From contig NC_057790.1 in assembly GCF_014905175.1 (NCBI RefSeq), positions 17,510,469-17,574,468 on the forward strand: a DNA stretch of 64,000 bases, written 5' to 3'. The notes beneath the pieces are model-generated. The model did not search any database and was not told the DNA's origin. It saw only the letters and a list, made by a program, of their open reading frames with translations. This DNA comes from Aphidius gifuensis (lineage: Eukaryota; Arthropoda; Insecta; Hymenoptera; Braconidae). This document shows positions 11,751 through 26,600 of this stretch, piece after piece. Numbering within the stretch: the stretch's first letter is position 1; each line of letters starts with the position of its first letter. The position numbers and the translations under genes were made by a program.

Positions 11751-13102
11751 TTATGTTGTTTTTTTAGCACATTCAATAATTGCTGCTTTACGTTCTTCAG
11801 CTGGTTGATCTTTATCACCCCATCCCCAAATTTCATGACTACCATCACCAGTTCTTTGGCATCTTTGTTTAACAATTTCATTTGATACACTTTTTAAATC
11901 ATATGCCCAGCCCATTTTAGCACAAAAATCAATAAATGCTGTTGCTGCATTTAATCGATAATTACCAAGTTCAGCTGCTTTATAATCCCAGGGAAATACA
12001 TGATGAAAATTGTGCCAGCCTTCACCCCATGCACCAATTGCAACAACGACATTTTCAGCTGGACCAATATTTCTGTGATAAATAGATAAAAATGATATTT
12101 AATTATTAATAAAACAATAATTAAATAATAAATTATTTTTAAAAAAATAATACTAACTTGTCATATGGTCTTTGACCAAATATATGTGCTGCTGAGTTTA
12201 TAAGAAATGTCATATTTAAACCAATAACATAACGTAATATAGTTGGTACAAAAAATGCATTACAAAAACTTTCATTCCAAAAATAAACTGGAATCAATGT
12301 TGGTAATACAAAAGCCATCAGTGGCATAACAATATGACAATATCTAAAATGCAAAAAATTAATTAAATATATATTTAATATTTATTAATAGATAAAAAAT
12401 AATTACTAACTTATTTTGAAATTGAACAATTGAATCAGCTTCAATGTCTTTCATTTCAATTGCATCAAGTTTTCCAGTAAAATCTGGATGTTCTTCACAC
12501 AACATCCACCCAACATGTGAATAAAAAAATCCTCTACCAGCATTATGAGGATCAGCATCAGTATCACAATATTTATGATGTACTCGATGATTTTTAGCCC
12601 ACCTCCAAATGGTATACTATTTATAAAAAATCATAAATAAATTATCTACATAAAATTATTAAAGTAATTTAATTATTTACCTGATAAGCCATTGAATGAA
12701 ATATCATGAGAACAACACGAAGTGGAAAATTAGCTTTATAAGCATTGTGTGACCAAAGTCTGTGTGCTCCAGCAGTGATTCCTAGTCCACTGCACATGTA
12801 TAGAACATAAGCTAAAAGAATAAATATTTAATAATAAATAATTTTGTTAAAAATAAATAAATATATGAACAAGTCTACTTACTGAAAATTAAAGTTATAA
12901 ATTTTGTTGATGTAAGCATTAGATAAAAACCATAAATAGCACCAACATGAAGAGCAGTAAATACAATAACATGAGGCCAAAGTATTGCTCTTCTCATATT
13001 TTGTTTTGGTTTATCTTGATTTTTAATCATTGATGTATTATTTATTTCTAATTCATTTTCAAATAGTACACCCGCAGGTGTAGATGTTATCCCAGTTGCC
13101 AT
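11751..13102 (-). CDS. Acyl-CoA delta-9-type fatty acid desaturase
   Basis: Five exons (12883-13102, 12681-12811, 12411-12616, 12158-12343, 11751-12072) join in frame to 354 residues, the standard size for insect desaturases. All three histidine boxes are present: HRLWSH, HRVHH and HNFHH. They coordinate the di-iron centre in the ER membrane that inserts a double bond into acyl-CoA. The flanking sequence is typical: GITAGAHRLWSH, the WRWAKNHRVHH helix and GEGWHNFHHVFPWDYKAAE. Membrane segments lie before box 1 and between boxes 2 and 3 (PLMAFVLPTLIPVYFW). An acceptor at 13121-13122 just upstream of the ATG implies an untranslated first exon farther upstream. Regioselectivity (delta-9 or delta-11, housekeeping or pheromone) cannot be read from the sequence. 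Confidence 0.95.
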
Positions 13103-16100
13103 TACTCGTCAATCACAATTCTAAACATAAAAAAAAAAAAATTATATAATAAAAAATAATAATTTCATATTTAAACTAAATAAATATTAATAAAAAAAAA
13201 AAAAAAAATGCTTCAAGAGGTTTATAATAGACACATTCATTAAAGTTACATAAGTCAAATATTCCATGATGAGTTTTGCGTGACCAATTTTGTGACCCCA
13301 AAATAATTTAGGGTAAAATAGTTGCTAAATGATTCACGTGCTTATCGTTGATAATATTAGATAAATTATATATATATTTATTTCCTCAAACATATGACTG
13401 TATTCCCATTGTTTATATACAAGTAATTTTATTATTTTTAACAATAAAAAAAGGGGATTTTTAAATAATAATAATAATTTTTCAAGTCAATGAAAATGTA
13501 AATTAAAATTTATATATCTTGGAAAACAAAGTAATTTGTAATTTGTAATTTTAAATTTATTATTTATAGTTTAAAAGTTGATGAAAAGTTTTTTAATTTA
13601 TATATTTATTCACAGCCTCATACCGAGTATGATCATGACTCAAATTTCTGTTCAGACAATCAACATTTGTATTTGATTTATTAAAGATAAAAGATAAAAA
13701 ATGAAATATAATATTTTCTTAATTAAATTATGATTATTATTTATCATATAAAAATTTCAATTTTTTAATTATTATTATATTCAGTCTATTTAAAATAATA
13801 ATAAGGAAAAATAAAGTTTTTAATATTGTTGTTTTTTTTTTTTCTTAGGGTTTGTTAAATGGAAAATAATTTTTTTTAAGTATATATTGATGAAAAAAAT
13901 CGATAATTATTAAGATAATTATCATTAATGAAGTAAATAAAAAAAAATAAATAAATATTGAATACGTAATTATGAAAATATAACAAGTGTTATATATAGA
14001 AATAAAAAAATTGTAATAGAAAAATCTCATTATTTTATTTTCAATGCTTTTTTTTTTCTTTCAAATTAGTTCTTTCATGCTCTATTCGTAAGTCTAAATG
14101 TACATGCCATTGTAAATTATTATATATATACTTCCTTGAACATATATACTTGCAAAAAAAAAAAAAAAAAAAAATCTACTTGCACGTTTCTTTCTCTCCC
14201 TCATTTTTATTACTATGGTTTCATTCGTGACTGATTGCATCCTTGTCTGTATGACAAAACTAATATACCTATACTATTACATATTCATCCACCTTTAACA
14301 TAAACATATATACACACATACACATGTATATTATGCACCCTCATGGATTTTTTCATCATCCATAATGATAACTCTAAAATACTCATCCAGACATTCAACA
14401 TCCGTATATGTTGATTTATTAATAAATTTATTATTAAAAGATAAAAATAGACACTATAATAATATTTATAATATTAATTAATACAAATAATAGTATATTA
14501 ATAAGGGTGAAACAATTTTATATATATTAAATACCCAAAATTGACTTCAAAAAAATTAACTAACCACGTTTTTTTTTTATTTATTTATTTTACTTTTTTG
14601 TTTTGTTTAATAAATAAATAATATAATGGCTTGTAAAAAAATTATTATTATTAATTAAATTTAATTTTATTTATTTATATAACTCACTCTGTGTTTATTT
14701 ATATTTTTTTTCTTTTTTAGCTGCTCCAATTTGTCAATTAATGTTAATTGATATTAAATAATCATATTAACTTACACAATGTAAATTAAATATCAATAAT
14801 ATTTATTTATTAATTATTTTCAATTAAATTAAATAAATATTAATATATTATTTAAATATTATTATATATATTATTTTTTAATTTAATTTTATCTCAGATG
14901 TTTAACGTGTGAGAATAACGAAATGACTGAAGATACATACTGCCCACATGCAGCAGATTGATACGACCCTAACACTTGTTCTGGCGCGCATCATTGCGTG
15001 CATTATGAACACTTCATACTATTTATTTATTTTTTTTTTAAATTTTTATCATTTGAATATTTTATTAATAACATTAAATTTTATAGTATAAAAATTTAAA
15101 TTTTATAAAATTGTATGTATACTAATTCATTTTATAAATTTTATTAAATTAAACTTTTCTATTTATTAATAATTATTATTAAAATAATAATAATAAAAAT
15201 AATAGCTATTATTATAAATGAATAAAAAATTTTTTTATAAATTAGCTTACCTTTTTTATTGTTGATTAACAATTGATCAACAATTAAAAAAAAAAGTTTA
15301 AAAATAAATGAATTTTTTTTTTTTTTTTTTTTGTTGATTTGCTTTACTGAATTTAATAAAGTTTTTTTTTTTCTATTATAAATTTTAACTTAAGCTATTA
15401 AACATCCTGATAATATAAATATTAATATTTTTTTTTTTAGAAAGAAGCGTAGTGTGGCAATGATATCTATCGACTAACGTCAAAACAGCCACGAGTGTGA
15501 CATTTGAGCTTTATTTAAGCATCGCGTTGTGCTACTTTATTTGCAGCGGGGGTAGCTTATATAATCGTATAAAATATTCATATTGTTTAAAAAATAAACA
15601 ATAATAATAATAATAATAATAATATACTTTTTTTGTAATTAACAATTATCATGCATTTTAATTGTTATTTATCATGCATTTTTAATTAGCAAATTAGTTA
15701 TATTTTAATTTTGTAGAAAATTTAAATTTCAAATCAATTTTCATTGTCATCTTTTTAATTAGTTATTATTTTATAATTATATATTTATTATTGCTTATTT
15801 TTTTTTGTCTTAAAAAAGCTTTAAATGAGCCCTAATAAAACCCTATTGGAAGCTCCATGCAATCCCCCTCTCAGCTCACGGTTGATTGATACAAGCGAGG
15901 TCGGTTAGCAACGGGCGAGGTCGTTTTTTTTATTTATTTATTTTTTTTTTATTTCACGTTGAAAAAAAAATTGAAAAAAATATACATAGTAATAATCTAG
16001 TATCTCAATTTTACTATAAAATATACATATTTCATTTTTGTGTCACCTGAAGGTTTATTATTTTAATTTACAGTAAAATTTTTGCTCATAAATTTAATAA

Positions 16101-17639
16101 GTAAATGTAAATTATAAAAAAAAAGAAAAAATTTATCATATCATGTTACTGTTTGTAAACATCAATATTATTGTCCTATCCTTTTTTGTCTTATTAACAT
16201 CGGGTCATTGTACCTCGTATAAAAGTATATATTTATATTCCCTTTCTCAATAAAGCCACCACCGAATTTATAATTTAAAATTTATTTTACCTATTATGAC
16301 GGTAAAAAAAATTATAAATTTATTATGTGATACTTTGTACGGAAAAGAATAAATACTTAATTATGTGCATACTTATTCTTTTTCGTACAAAGTCTCATAA
16401 TTATTGATTAATAATTTATTAATCTAAATAATAATAGAATAAATACATAATGATTATTTGAACTAGAATTTAAAAGTGATCTTATTGCGTGCGACTTTAT
16501 TGAGAACTTGTACTATATCAATTATATCAAATTTATTTTACAATTTTATCAGATACAATCATGACATTATTTAAAAAAATTATTAGAAATATTCAATATT
16601 TAAATTGGACCCTTTTTACAGTCTTGTGAAATATAGATTATTCAGTGTAAATTTTGTATTTTTGAATAACTAAAATTATGAGCTTATGCAACTATTGAAT
16701 ATTGTATATTCATTGTTTTACATATATTTTTTTTTATTTTGCAATTTAACATTATTGTGTTTTGTTGATAAGGAAATAAATAAATCTGTGTATATTTTTT
16801 TTTTTTCATTATCTATTTTAACCTTCATGTTGACTGGTTATATTTAGTTTTTAGTGAACATTTTGAATTATCATATATGATTGTTATTATAACACATGTT
16901 TTACTATTTTATATCTGTGAAACACCTCAATGACAACCGGTTGTGTTGACCACAAGGTATAAACTTTATATGTTTTTTACAGTACATGATTTGATAAATT
17001 ATATTATGACTTTAGTTGTCAAGTAAAAATAATATAAGATTATTTAATGTATGTATATTTATTGTAGTTGACTCATTTTTTTATTTATTTTTTCTATTTA
17101 TTATTTATGGAATTTTTGAATATGATATAACTAAAAAATTCGGTATTGTAATTTTATGTTGAACTCGAAAATTGTTTTTTGTTACCAATAGAGTAAAATT
17201 TCAAATTTGAAGACTTCAATAAGGCTTCAATAGTATTTATAACTTTTCCGACTTCTTTTTTAAAATATTCATTTTGAAACTGTACGATTACTGATTGAAT
17301 TTTACAACAACTTTTGTGCACGTATTTATTGATTATATACATTGATAGATTTGATTAAAAAATAGTTGTAAAGTATGCATTGTAAGAATATTTTAAATTG
17401 GAGAGAAAAAAAATAGATATTACCAGCATGTATAAGAATAGCTTAATTATTGAATTTACAATAAACATTGTTTTAATATATTACATAACAGAGGGGTGTT
17501 TTATTTTTTTGTTTGATTTACCTCTAATTATTTGTAATATCCTAATTTTATTGAAAATTTTTCAAGTTTTGAATGAAGAAATTAATTAAAGGTGAAAAAA
17601 ATAAAATTAATTAAAAAGATAATTAATAAATTAATTAAA
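13103..17639. other. Gene-poor AT-rich region upstream of the desaturase
   Basis: About 4.5 kb shows no credible coding frame. The bulk is A/T with homopolymer runs. Three GC-richer patches stand out: 14890-15010, 15440-15570 and 15830-15930. The second contains, on the minus strand, TATATAAGC (15555-15563) followed by a GC-rich stretch, so it could be the desaturase promoter. A strong foldback lies at 16332-16393. The last few hundred bases before the satellite carry no feature. Confidence 0.45.
16332..16393. other. miRNA-precursor-like foldback
   Basis: Two 24-base arms (16332-16355 and 16370-16393) are inverted complements apart from two positions, separated by a 14-base loop. If the plus strand is transcribed, one of these is a G-U wobble and the other an A-C mismatch. 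Beyond an internal loop, a further six bases (ATTATG upstream, CATAAT downstream) can pair. Size and shape match an insect pre-miRNA. It could also be a small palindromic transposon remnant. No family was recognised. Confidence 0.4.
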
Positions 17640-20600
17640 GGCAAAGAGGTATTTTGTTTTTTTTTTTTATTTATTTATTTTATTAAATATTTTCAAATTT
17701 TGATTAGAAAAATAGATTTAGGGTAACAGGAATATAGAATAGGCAAAGAGGTATTCTGTTTTTTTTCAAATTCAATATTGCATTGAATATCTTACGAATT
17801 TTGAATAAAAAATTAAATTTGGGGTAACAGGAATATAGAATAGGCAAAGAGGTATTCTGTTTTTTTTTTAAATCAAATTCGTATTGGTTTTTTTCTAAAT
17901 TTTAAATGAAAAATTAAATTTGGGGTAACAGGAATATAGAATAGGCCAAGAGGTATTCTGTTTTTTTTTAAATTCAAATTTGTATTAAATGACTCTTGAT
18001 CTTTAAATGGAAAAATAAATTTGCGGTATCAGGGATATAGAATAAGCCAAGAGGTATTCTGTTTTTTTTCAAATTCAAATTTGTATTGGTTTTTCTTTAA
18101 ATTTTGAATGGAAAAATAAATTTGGGGTAACAGAAATATAGAATAGGCAAAGAGGTATTCTGTTTTTTTTTTAATTCAAATTCGTATTGGTTGATTTTTA
18201 AATTTTGAATAGAAAAATAAATTTGGGGTAACAGGAATATAGAATAGGCAAAGAGGTATTCTGTTTTTTTTTAAATTCAAATTTGTATTGGTTTTTTTTC
18301 AAATTTTGAATGGAAAAATAAATTTGGGGTAACAGGAATATAGAATAGGCAAGAAGGTATTCTGTTTTTTTTAAATTCGAACTTGTATTGGTTATTTTTC
18401 AAATTTTCAATGGAAAAATAAATTTGGGGTAACAGGAATATAAAATAGGCAAAGAGGTATTCTGTTTTTTTTTAAATTCAAATTTGCATTGATAATCTTT
18501 CGAATTTCGAATGAAAAATTAAATTTGGGGTAACAGGAATATAGAATAGGCCAAGAGGTATTCTGTTTTTTTTTAAATTCAAATTTGTATTGGATTTTTT
18601 TAAATTTTGAATGGAAAAATAAATTTGGGGTAACAGGAATACAGAATAGGCAAAGAGGTATTCTGTTTTTTTTTTAAATTTAAATTTGTATTGGTTTTTT
18701 TTTCAAATTTTCAATGGAAAAATAAATTTGAGGTACCAGGAATATAGAATAGGCAAAGAGGTATTCTGTTTTTTTTCAAATTCAAATTTATATTGAATAT
18801 CTTTTGAATTTTGAATGGAAAAATAAATTTGGGGTAACAGAAATATAGAATAGGCAAAGAGGTATTCTGTTTTTTTTTAAATTCAAATTTGCATTGAATA
18901 TCTTTCGAATTTTGAATGAAAAATTAAATTTGGGGTAACAGGAATATAGAATAGGCCAAGAGGTATTCTGTTTTTTTTTAAATTCAAATTTGTATTGGTT
19001 TTTTTTTAAATTTTGAATGGAAAAATAAATTTGGGGTAACAGGAATATAGAATAGGCAAAGAGGTATTCTGTTTTTTTTTTAAATTCAATATTGCATTGA
19101 ATATCTTACGAATTTTGAATAAAAAATTAAATTTGGGGTAACAGGAATATAGAATAGGCAAAGAGGTATTCTGTTTTTTTTTTAAATCAAATTCGTATTG
19201 GTTTTTTTCTAAATTTTAAATGAAAAATTAAATTTGGGGTAACAGGAATATAGAATAGGCCAAGAGGTATTCTGTTTTTTTTTAAATTCAAATTTGTATT
19301 AAATGACTCTTGAATTTTAAATGGAAAAATAAATTTGCGGTATCAGGGATATAGAATAAGCCAAGAGGTATTCTGTTTTTTTTCAAATTCAAATTTGTAT
19401 TGGTTTTTTTTTAAATTTTGAATGGAAAAATAAATTTGGGGTAACAGGAATATAGAATAGGCAAGAAGGTATTCTGTTTTTTTTTTAATTCAAATTCGTA
19501 TTGGTTGATTTTTAAATTTTGAATAGAAAAATAAATTTGGGGTAACAGGAATATAGAATAGGCAAAGAGGTATTCTGTTTTTTTTTAAATTCAAATTTGT
19601 ATTGGTTTTTTTTTAAATTTTGAATGGAAAAATAAATTTGGGGTAACAGGAATATAGAATAGGCAAAGAGGTATTCTGTTTTTTTTTTAAATGTAAATTT
19701 GTATTGGTTTTTTTTTCAAATTTTCAATGGAAAAATAAATTTGGGGTAACAGGAATATAGAATAGGCAAAGAAGTATTCTGTTTTTTTTTTAAATTCAAA
19801 TTTGCATTGATAATCTTTCGAATTTCGAATGAAAAATTAAATTTGGGGTAACAGGAATATAGAATAGGCCAAGAGGTATTCTGTTTTTTTTTAAATTCAA
19901 ATTTGTATTGGTTTTTTTTTAAATTTTGAATGGAAAAATAAATTTGGGGTAACAGGAATATAGAATAGGCAAAGAGGTATTCTGTTTTTTTTTTAAATTT
20001 AAATTTGTATTGGTTTTTTTTTCAAATTTTCAATGGAAAAATAAATTTGAGGTACCAGGAATATAGAATAGGCAAGAAGGTATTCTGTTTTTTTTCAAAT
20101 TCAAATTTATATTGAATATCTTTTGAATTTTGAATGGAAAAATAAATTTGGGGTAACAGGAATATAGAATAGGCAAAGAGGTATTCTGTTTTTTTTAAAA
20201 TTCGAATTTGCATTGAATATCTTTCGAATTTCGAATGAAAAAATAAATTTGGAGTATCAGGAGTATAGAATAGGCAAAGAGGTATTCTGTTTTTTTTTAA
20301 ATTCAAATTTGTATTGGTTTTTTTTTAAATTTTGAATGGAAAAATAAATTTGGGGTAACAGGAATATAGAATAGGCAAAGAGGTATTCTGTTTTTTTTTA
20401 AATTCAAATTCGTATTGGTTTTTTTCTAAATTTTGAATAGGAAAATAAATTTGGGCTATCAGGAATATAGAATAGGCAAGAAGGTTTTCTGTTTTTTTTC
20501 AAATTCAAATTTATATTAAATGACTCTTGAATTTTAAATGGAAAAATAAATTTGCGGTATCAGGGATATAGAATAAGCCAAGAGGTATTCTGTTTTTTTT

Positions 20601-23600
20601 CAAATTCAAATTTGTATTGGTTTTTTTTTAAATTTTGAATGGAAAAATAAATTTGGGGTAACAGGAATATAGAATAGGCAAGAAGGTATTCTGTTTTTTT
20701 TAAATTCGAATTTGTATTGAATATCTTTTGAATTTGGAACACAAAAATAAATTTGGGGTAACAGGAATATAGAATAAGGAAAGAGGTTTTCTGTTTTTTT
20801 TTAAATTCAAATTCGTATTGGTTATTTTTTAAATTTTGAATAGAAAAATAAATTTGGGGTAACAGGAATATAGAATAGGCCAAGAGGTATTCTGTTTTTT
20901 TTTAAATTCAAATTTGTAGTAAATGACTCTTGAATTTTAAATGGAAAAATAAATTTGGGGTATCAGGAATATAGAATAGGCAAGAAGGTATTCTGTTTTT
21001 TTTCAAATTCAAATTTATATTGAATATCTTTTAAATTTTGAATGGAAAAATAAATTTCGGGTAACAGGAATATAGAATAGGCAAAGAGGTATTCTGTTTT
21101 TTTTTAAATTCAAATTTGTATTGGTTTTTTTTCAAATTTTCAATGGAAAAATAAATTTGGGGTAACAGGAATATAGAATAGGCAAAGAGGTATTCTGTTT
21201 TTTTTTAAATTCAAATTTGTATTAAATATCTCTTGAATTTTAAATGGAAAAATAAATTTGGGGTATCAGGGATATAGAATAAGCCAAGAGGTATTCTGTT
21301 TTTTTTTTAAATTCAAATCTTTATTGGTTTTTTTTTAAATTTCGAATAGAAAAATAAATTTGGGGTAACAGGAATATAGAATAGGCAAAGAGGTATTCTG
21401 TTTTTTTTTTAAATTCAAATTTGTATTGGTTTTTTTTCAAATTTTCAATGGAAAAATAAATTTGGGGTAACAGGAATATAGAATAGGCAAAGAGGTATTC
21501 TGTTTTTTTTAAAATTCAAATTCGTATTGGTTTTTTTCTAAATTTTAAATGGAAAAATAAATTTGCGGTATCAGGGATATAGAATAAGCCAAGAGGTATT
21601 CTGTTTTTTTTCAAATTCAAATTTGTATTGGTTTTTCTTTAAATTTTGAATGGAAAAATAAATTTGAGGTAACAGGAATATAGAATAAGGAAAGAGGTAT
21701 TCTGTTTTTTTTTAATTCAAATTTGTATTGGTTTTTTTCCAAATTTTCAATGGAAAAATAAATTTGGGGTAACAGGAATATAGAATAGGCAAAGAGGTAT
21801 TTTGTTTTTTTTTTAATTCAAATCTTTATTGGTTTTTTTTTTAATTTCGAATCAAAAAATAAATTTGGGGTAACAGGAATGTAGAATAGGCAAAGAGGTA
21901 TTCTGTTTTTTTTTAAATTCAAATTTGCATTGAATATCTTCCGAATTTCGAATGAAAAAATAAATTTAGGGTAACAGGAATGTAGAATAGGCAAAGAGGT
22001 ATTCTGTTTTTTTTTAAATTCAAATTTGTATTAAATATCTCTTGAATTTTAAATGGAAAAATAAATTTGGGGTATCAGGGATATAGAATAAGCCAAGAGG
22101 TATTCTGTTTTTTTTCAAATTCAAATTTGTATTGGTTTTTTTTTAAATTTTGAATGGAAAAATAAATTTGGGGTAACAGGAATATAGAATAGGCAAAGAG
22201 GTATTCTGTTTTTTTTTTAATTCAAATCTTTATTGGTTTTTTTTTTAATTTTGAATAGAAAAATAAATTCGGGGTATCGGGAATATAGAATAGGCAAAGA
22301 GGTGTTCTGTTTTTTTTAAAATTCAAATTTGCATTGAATATCTGTCGAATTTCGAATCAAAAAATAAATTTGGGGTAACAGGAATGTAGAATAGGCAAAG
22401 AGGTATTCTGTTTTTTTTTAAATTCAAATTCGTATTGGTTTTTTTTTAAATTTTAAATGGAAAAATAAATTTGCGGTATCAGGGATATAGAATAAGCCAA
22501 GAGGTATTCTGTTTTTTTTCAAATTCAAATTTGTATTGGTTTTTTTTTAAATTTTGAATGGAAAAATAAATTTGGGGTAACAGGAATATAGAATAGGCAA
22601 GAAGGTATTCTGTTTTTTTTTTAATTCAAATTCGTATTGGTTATTTTTTAAATTTTGAATAGAAAAATAAATTTGGGGTAACAGGAATATAGAATAGGCA
22701 AAGAGGTATTCTGTTTTTTTTTAAATTCAAATTTGTATTGGTTTTTTTTTAAATTTTGAATGGAAAAATAAATTTGGGGTAACAGGAATATAGAATAGGC
22801 AAAGAGGTATTCTGTTTTTTTTTAAATTCAAATTTGTATTGGTTTTTTTTTAAATTTTGAATGGAAAAATAAATTTGGGGTAACAGGAATATAGAATAGG
22901 CAAAGAGGTATTCTGTTTTTTTTCAAATTCAAATTTATATTGAATATCTTTTGAATTTTGAATGGAAAAATAAATTTGGGGTAACAGGAATATAGAATAG
23001 GCAAAGAGGTATTCTGTTTTTTTTTAAATTCAAATTTGCATTGAATATCTTTCGAATTTTGAATGAAAAATTAAATTTGGGGTAACAGGAATATAGAATA
23101 GGCCAAGAGGTATTCTGTTTTTTTTTAAATTCAAATTTGTATTGGTTTTTTTTTAAATTTTGAATGGAAAAATAAATTTGGGGTAACAGGAATATAGAAT
23201 AGGCAAAGAGGTATTCTGTTTTTTTTTAAATTCAAATTTGTATTGGTTTTTTTTTAAATTTTGAATAGGAAAATAAATTTGGGCTATCAGGAATATAGAA
23301 TAGGCAAGAAGGTTTTCTGTTTTTTTTTCAAATTCAAATTTATATTAAATGACTCTTGAATTTTAAATGGAAAAATAAATTTGGGGTATCAGGAATATAG
23401 AATAGGCAAGAAGGTATTCTGTTTTTTTTCAAATTCAAATTTATATTGAATATCTTTTAAATTTTGAATGGAAAAATAAATTTCGGGTAACAGGAATATA
23501 GAATAGGCAAGAAGGTTTTTTGTTTTTTTTCAAATTCAAATTTATATTGAATATCTTTTGAATTTTGAATGGAAAAATAAATTTCGGGTAACGGGAATAT

Positions 23601-26600
23601 AAAATAGGCAAAGAGGTATTCTGTTTTTTTTTAAATTCAAATTCGTATTGGTTATTTTTTAAATTTTGAATAGAAAAATAAATTTGGGGTAACAGGAATA
23701 TAGAATAGGCCAAGAGGTATTCTGTTTTTTTTTAAATTCAAATTTGTAGAGATTTACTCTTGAATCTTAAATGGTAAAATTCAGATCTGGTATCAGGAAT
23801 ATAGAATAGGCAAGAAGGTATTCTGTTTTTCTTCAAATTCAAATTTATATTGAATGACTCTTGAATTTTAAATGGAAAAATAAATTTGCGGTATCAGGGA
23901 TATAGAATAGGCAAAGAGGTATTCTGTTTTTTTTTAAATTCAAATTTGTATTGGTTTTTTTTCAAATTTTGAATGGAAAAATAAATTTGGGGTAACAGGA
24001 ATATAGAATAGGCAAAGAGGTATTCTGTTTTTTTTTAAATTCAAATTTGTATTAAATATCTCTTGAATTTTAAATGGAAAAATAAATTTGGGGTATCAGG
24101 GATATAGAATAGGCCAAGAGGTATTCTGTTTTTTTTTTAATTCGAATTTGTATTGGATTTTTTTTAAATTTTGAATGGAAAAATAAATTTGGGGTAACAG
24201 GAATATAGAATAGGCCAAGAGGTATTCTGTTTTTTTTTAAATTCAAATCTTTATTGGTTTTTTTTTGAAACTTTAAATGGAAAAATTAATTTGGGGTAAC
24301 AGGAATATAGAATAGGCGAGAAGGTATTCTGTTTTTTTTTTAATTCAAATTTGTATTGGTTTTTTTATAAATTTTGAATGGAAAAATAAATTTGAGGTAA
24401 CAGGAATATAGAATAGGCCAAGAGGTATTCTGTTTTTTTTCAAATTCAAATCTTTATTGGTTTTTTTTTAAATTTTGACGAGAAAAATAAATTTGGGGTA
24501 ACAGGAATATAGAATAGGCAAGAAGGTTTTCTGTTTTTTTTTAAATTCAAATTTGTAGTAAATGACTCTTGAATTTTAAATGGAAAAATAAATTTGGGGT
24601 ATCAGGAATATAGAATAGGCAAGAAGGTATTCTGTTCTTTTTCAAATTCGAATTTATATTGAATATCTTTTGAATTTTGAATGGAAAAATAAATTTCGAA
24701 TATAGGAATATAGGGGAGAATAGGCAAGAAGGTATTCTGTTTTTTTTCAAATTCAAATTTGTATTAAATATCTCTTGAATTTTAAATGGAAAAATAAATT
24801 TGGGGAAACAGGAATATAGAATAGGCAAAGAGGTATTCTGTTTTTTTTTAAATTCTGATCTTTATTGGTTTTTTTCAAAATTTTGAATAGAAAAATAAAT
24901 TTGGGGTAACAGGAATATAGAATAGGCCAAGAGGTATTCTGTTTTTTTTAAAATTAAAATTTTTAGTTAATACTTCTTGAATTTTAAATGAAATATTAAA
25001 TTTGGGGTAACAGGAATATAGAATAGGCAAGAAGGTATTCTGTTTTTTTTCAAATTCAAATTTATATTGAATATCTTTTAAATTTTGAATGGAAAAATAG
25101 AAGGCCTAGGTAACAGGAACTTAGAATAGGCAAAGAGGTATTCTGTTTTTTTTTCAGTACAAATTTGTATTGGTATTTTCAAATTTTCAATGGAAAAAAA
25201 TAAATTTGGGGTAACAGGAATATAGAATAGGCAAAGAGGTATTCTGTTTTTTAAATTCAAATTTGTATTGAATATCAATTTTAAATGAAAAATAAAATTT
25301 GGGGTATCAGGGATTATAAATAAAGCCAAGAGAGGTATTCTGTTTTTTTTTTAATTCGAATTTGTATTGGATTTTTTTTAAATTTTGAATGGAAAAATAA
25401 ATTTGGGGTAACAGGAATATAGAATAGGCCAAGAGGTATTCTGTTTTTTTTTTAATTCGAATTTGTATTGGATTTTTTTTCAGTAAAATGGAAAAATAGA
25501 ATTTGGGGTAACAGGGAATATAGAATAGGCAAAAGGTATTCTGTTTTTTAAATTCAAATTTGTATTGAATTTTCTAAATTTTGAATGGAAAAAATAAATT
25601 TGGGGTAACAGGAATATAGAATAAGCCAAAGAGGTATTCAATTTNNNNNNNNNNNNNNNNNNNNNNNNNNNNNNNNNNNNNNNNNNNNNNNNNNNNNNNN
25701 NNNNNNNNNNNNNNNNNNNNNNNNNNNNNNNNNNNNNNNNNNNNGAATATTCTTTTTTAAATTTTTTAAATTTTGAATGGAAAAATAAATTTCGGGTAAC
25801 AGGAATATAGAATAGGCAAAGAGGTATTCTGTTTTTTTTTAAATTCAAATTTGTATTGGTTTTTTTTCAAATTTTCAATGGAAAAATAAATTTGGGGTAA
25901 CAGGAATATAGAATAGGCAAAGAGGTATTCTGTTTTTTTTTAAATTCAAATTTGTATTAAATATCTCTTGAATTTTAAATGGAAAAATAAATTTGGGGTA
26001 TCAGGGATATAGAATAAGCCAAGAGGTATTCTGTTTTTTTTTTAAATTCAAATCTTTATTGGTTTTTTTTTAAATTTCGAATAGAAAAATAAATTTGGGG
26101 TAACAGGAATATAGAATAGGCAAAGAAGTATTCTGTTTTTTTTTTAAATTCAAATTTGCATTGATAATCTTTCGAATTTCGAATGAAAAATTAAATTTGG
26201 GGTAACAGGAATATAGAATAAGCCAAGAGGTATTCTGTTTTTTTTAAAATTCAAATTCGTATTGGTTTTTTTTTAAATTTTGAATGGAAAAATAAATTTG
26301 GGGTAACAGGAATATAGAAGAGGCAAAGAGGTATTCTGTTTTTTTTAAAATTCAAATTCGTATTGGTTTTTTTCTAAATTTTGAATAGGAAAATAAATTT
26401 GGGCTATCAGGAATATAGAATAGGCAAGAAGGTTTTCTGTTTTTTTTTCAAATTTAAATTTATATTGAATATCTTTTGAATTTTGAATGGAAAAATAAAT
26501 TTCGGGTAACAGGAATATAAAATAGGCAAAGAGGTATTCTGTTTTTTTTTAAATTCAAATTTGCATTGAATATCTTTCGAATTTCGAATGAAAAATTAAA

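Noticed and set aside
13845..14030. 61-residue minus-strand open frame, and the two near 17154-17589
   Set aside because: Phe/Ile/Lys/Asn-only composition typical of random AT-rich DNA; no splice or promoter context.
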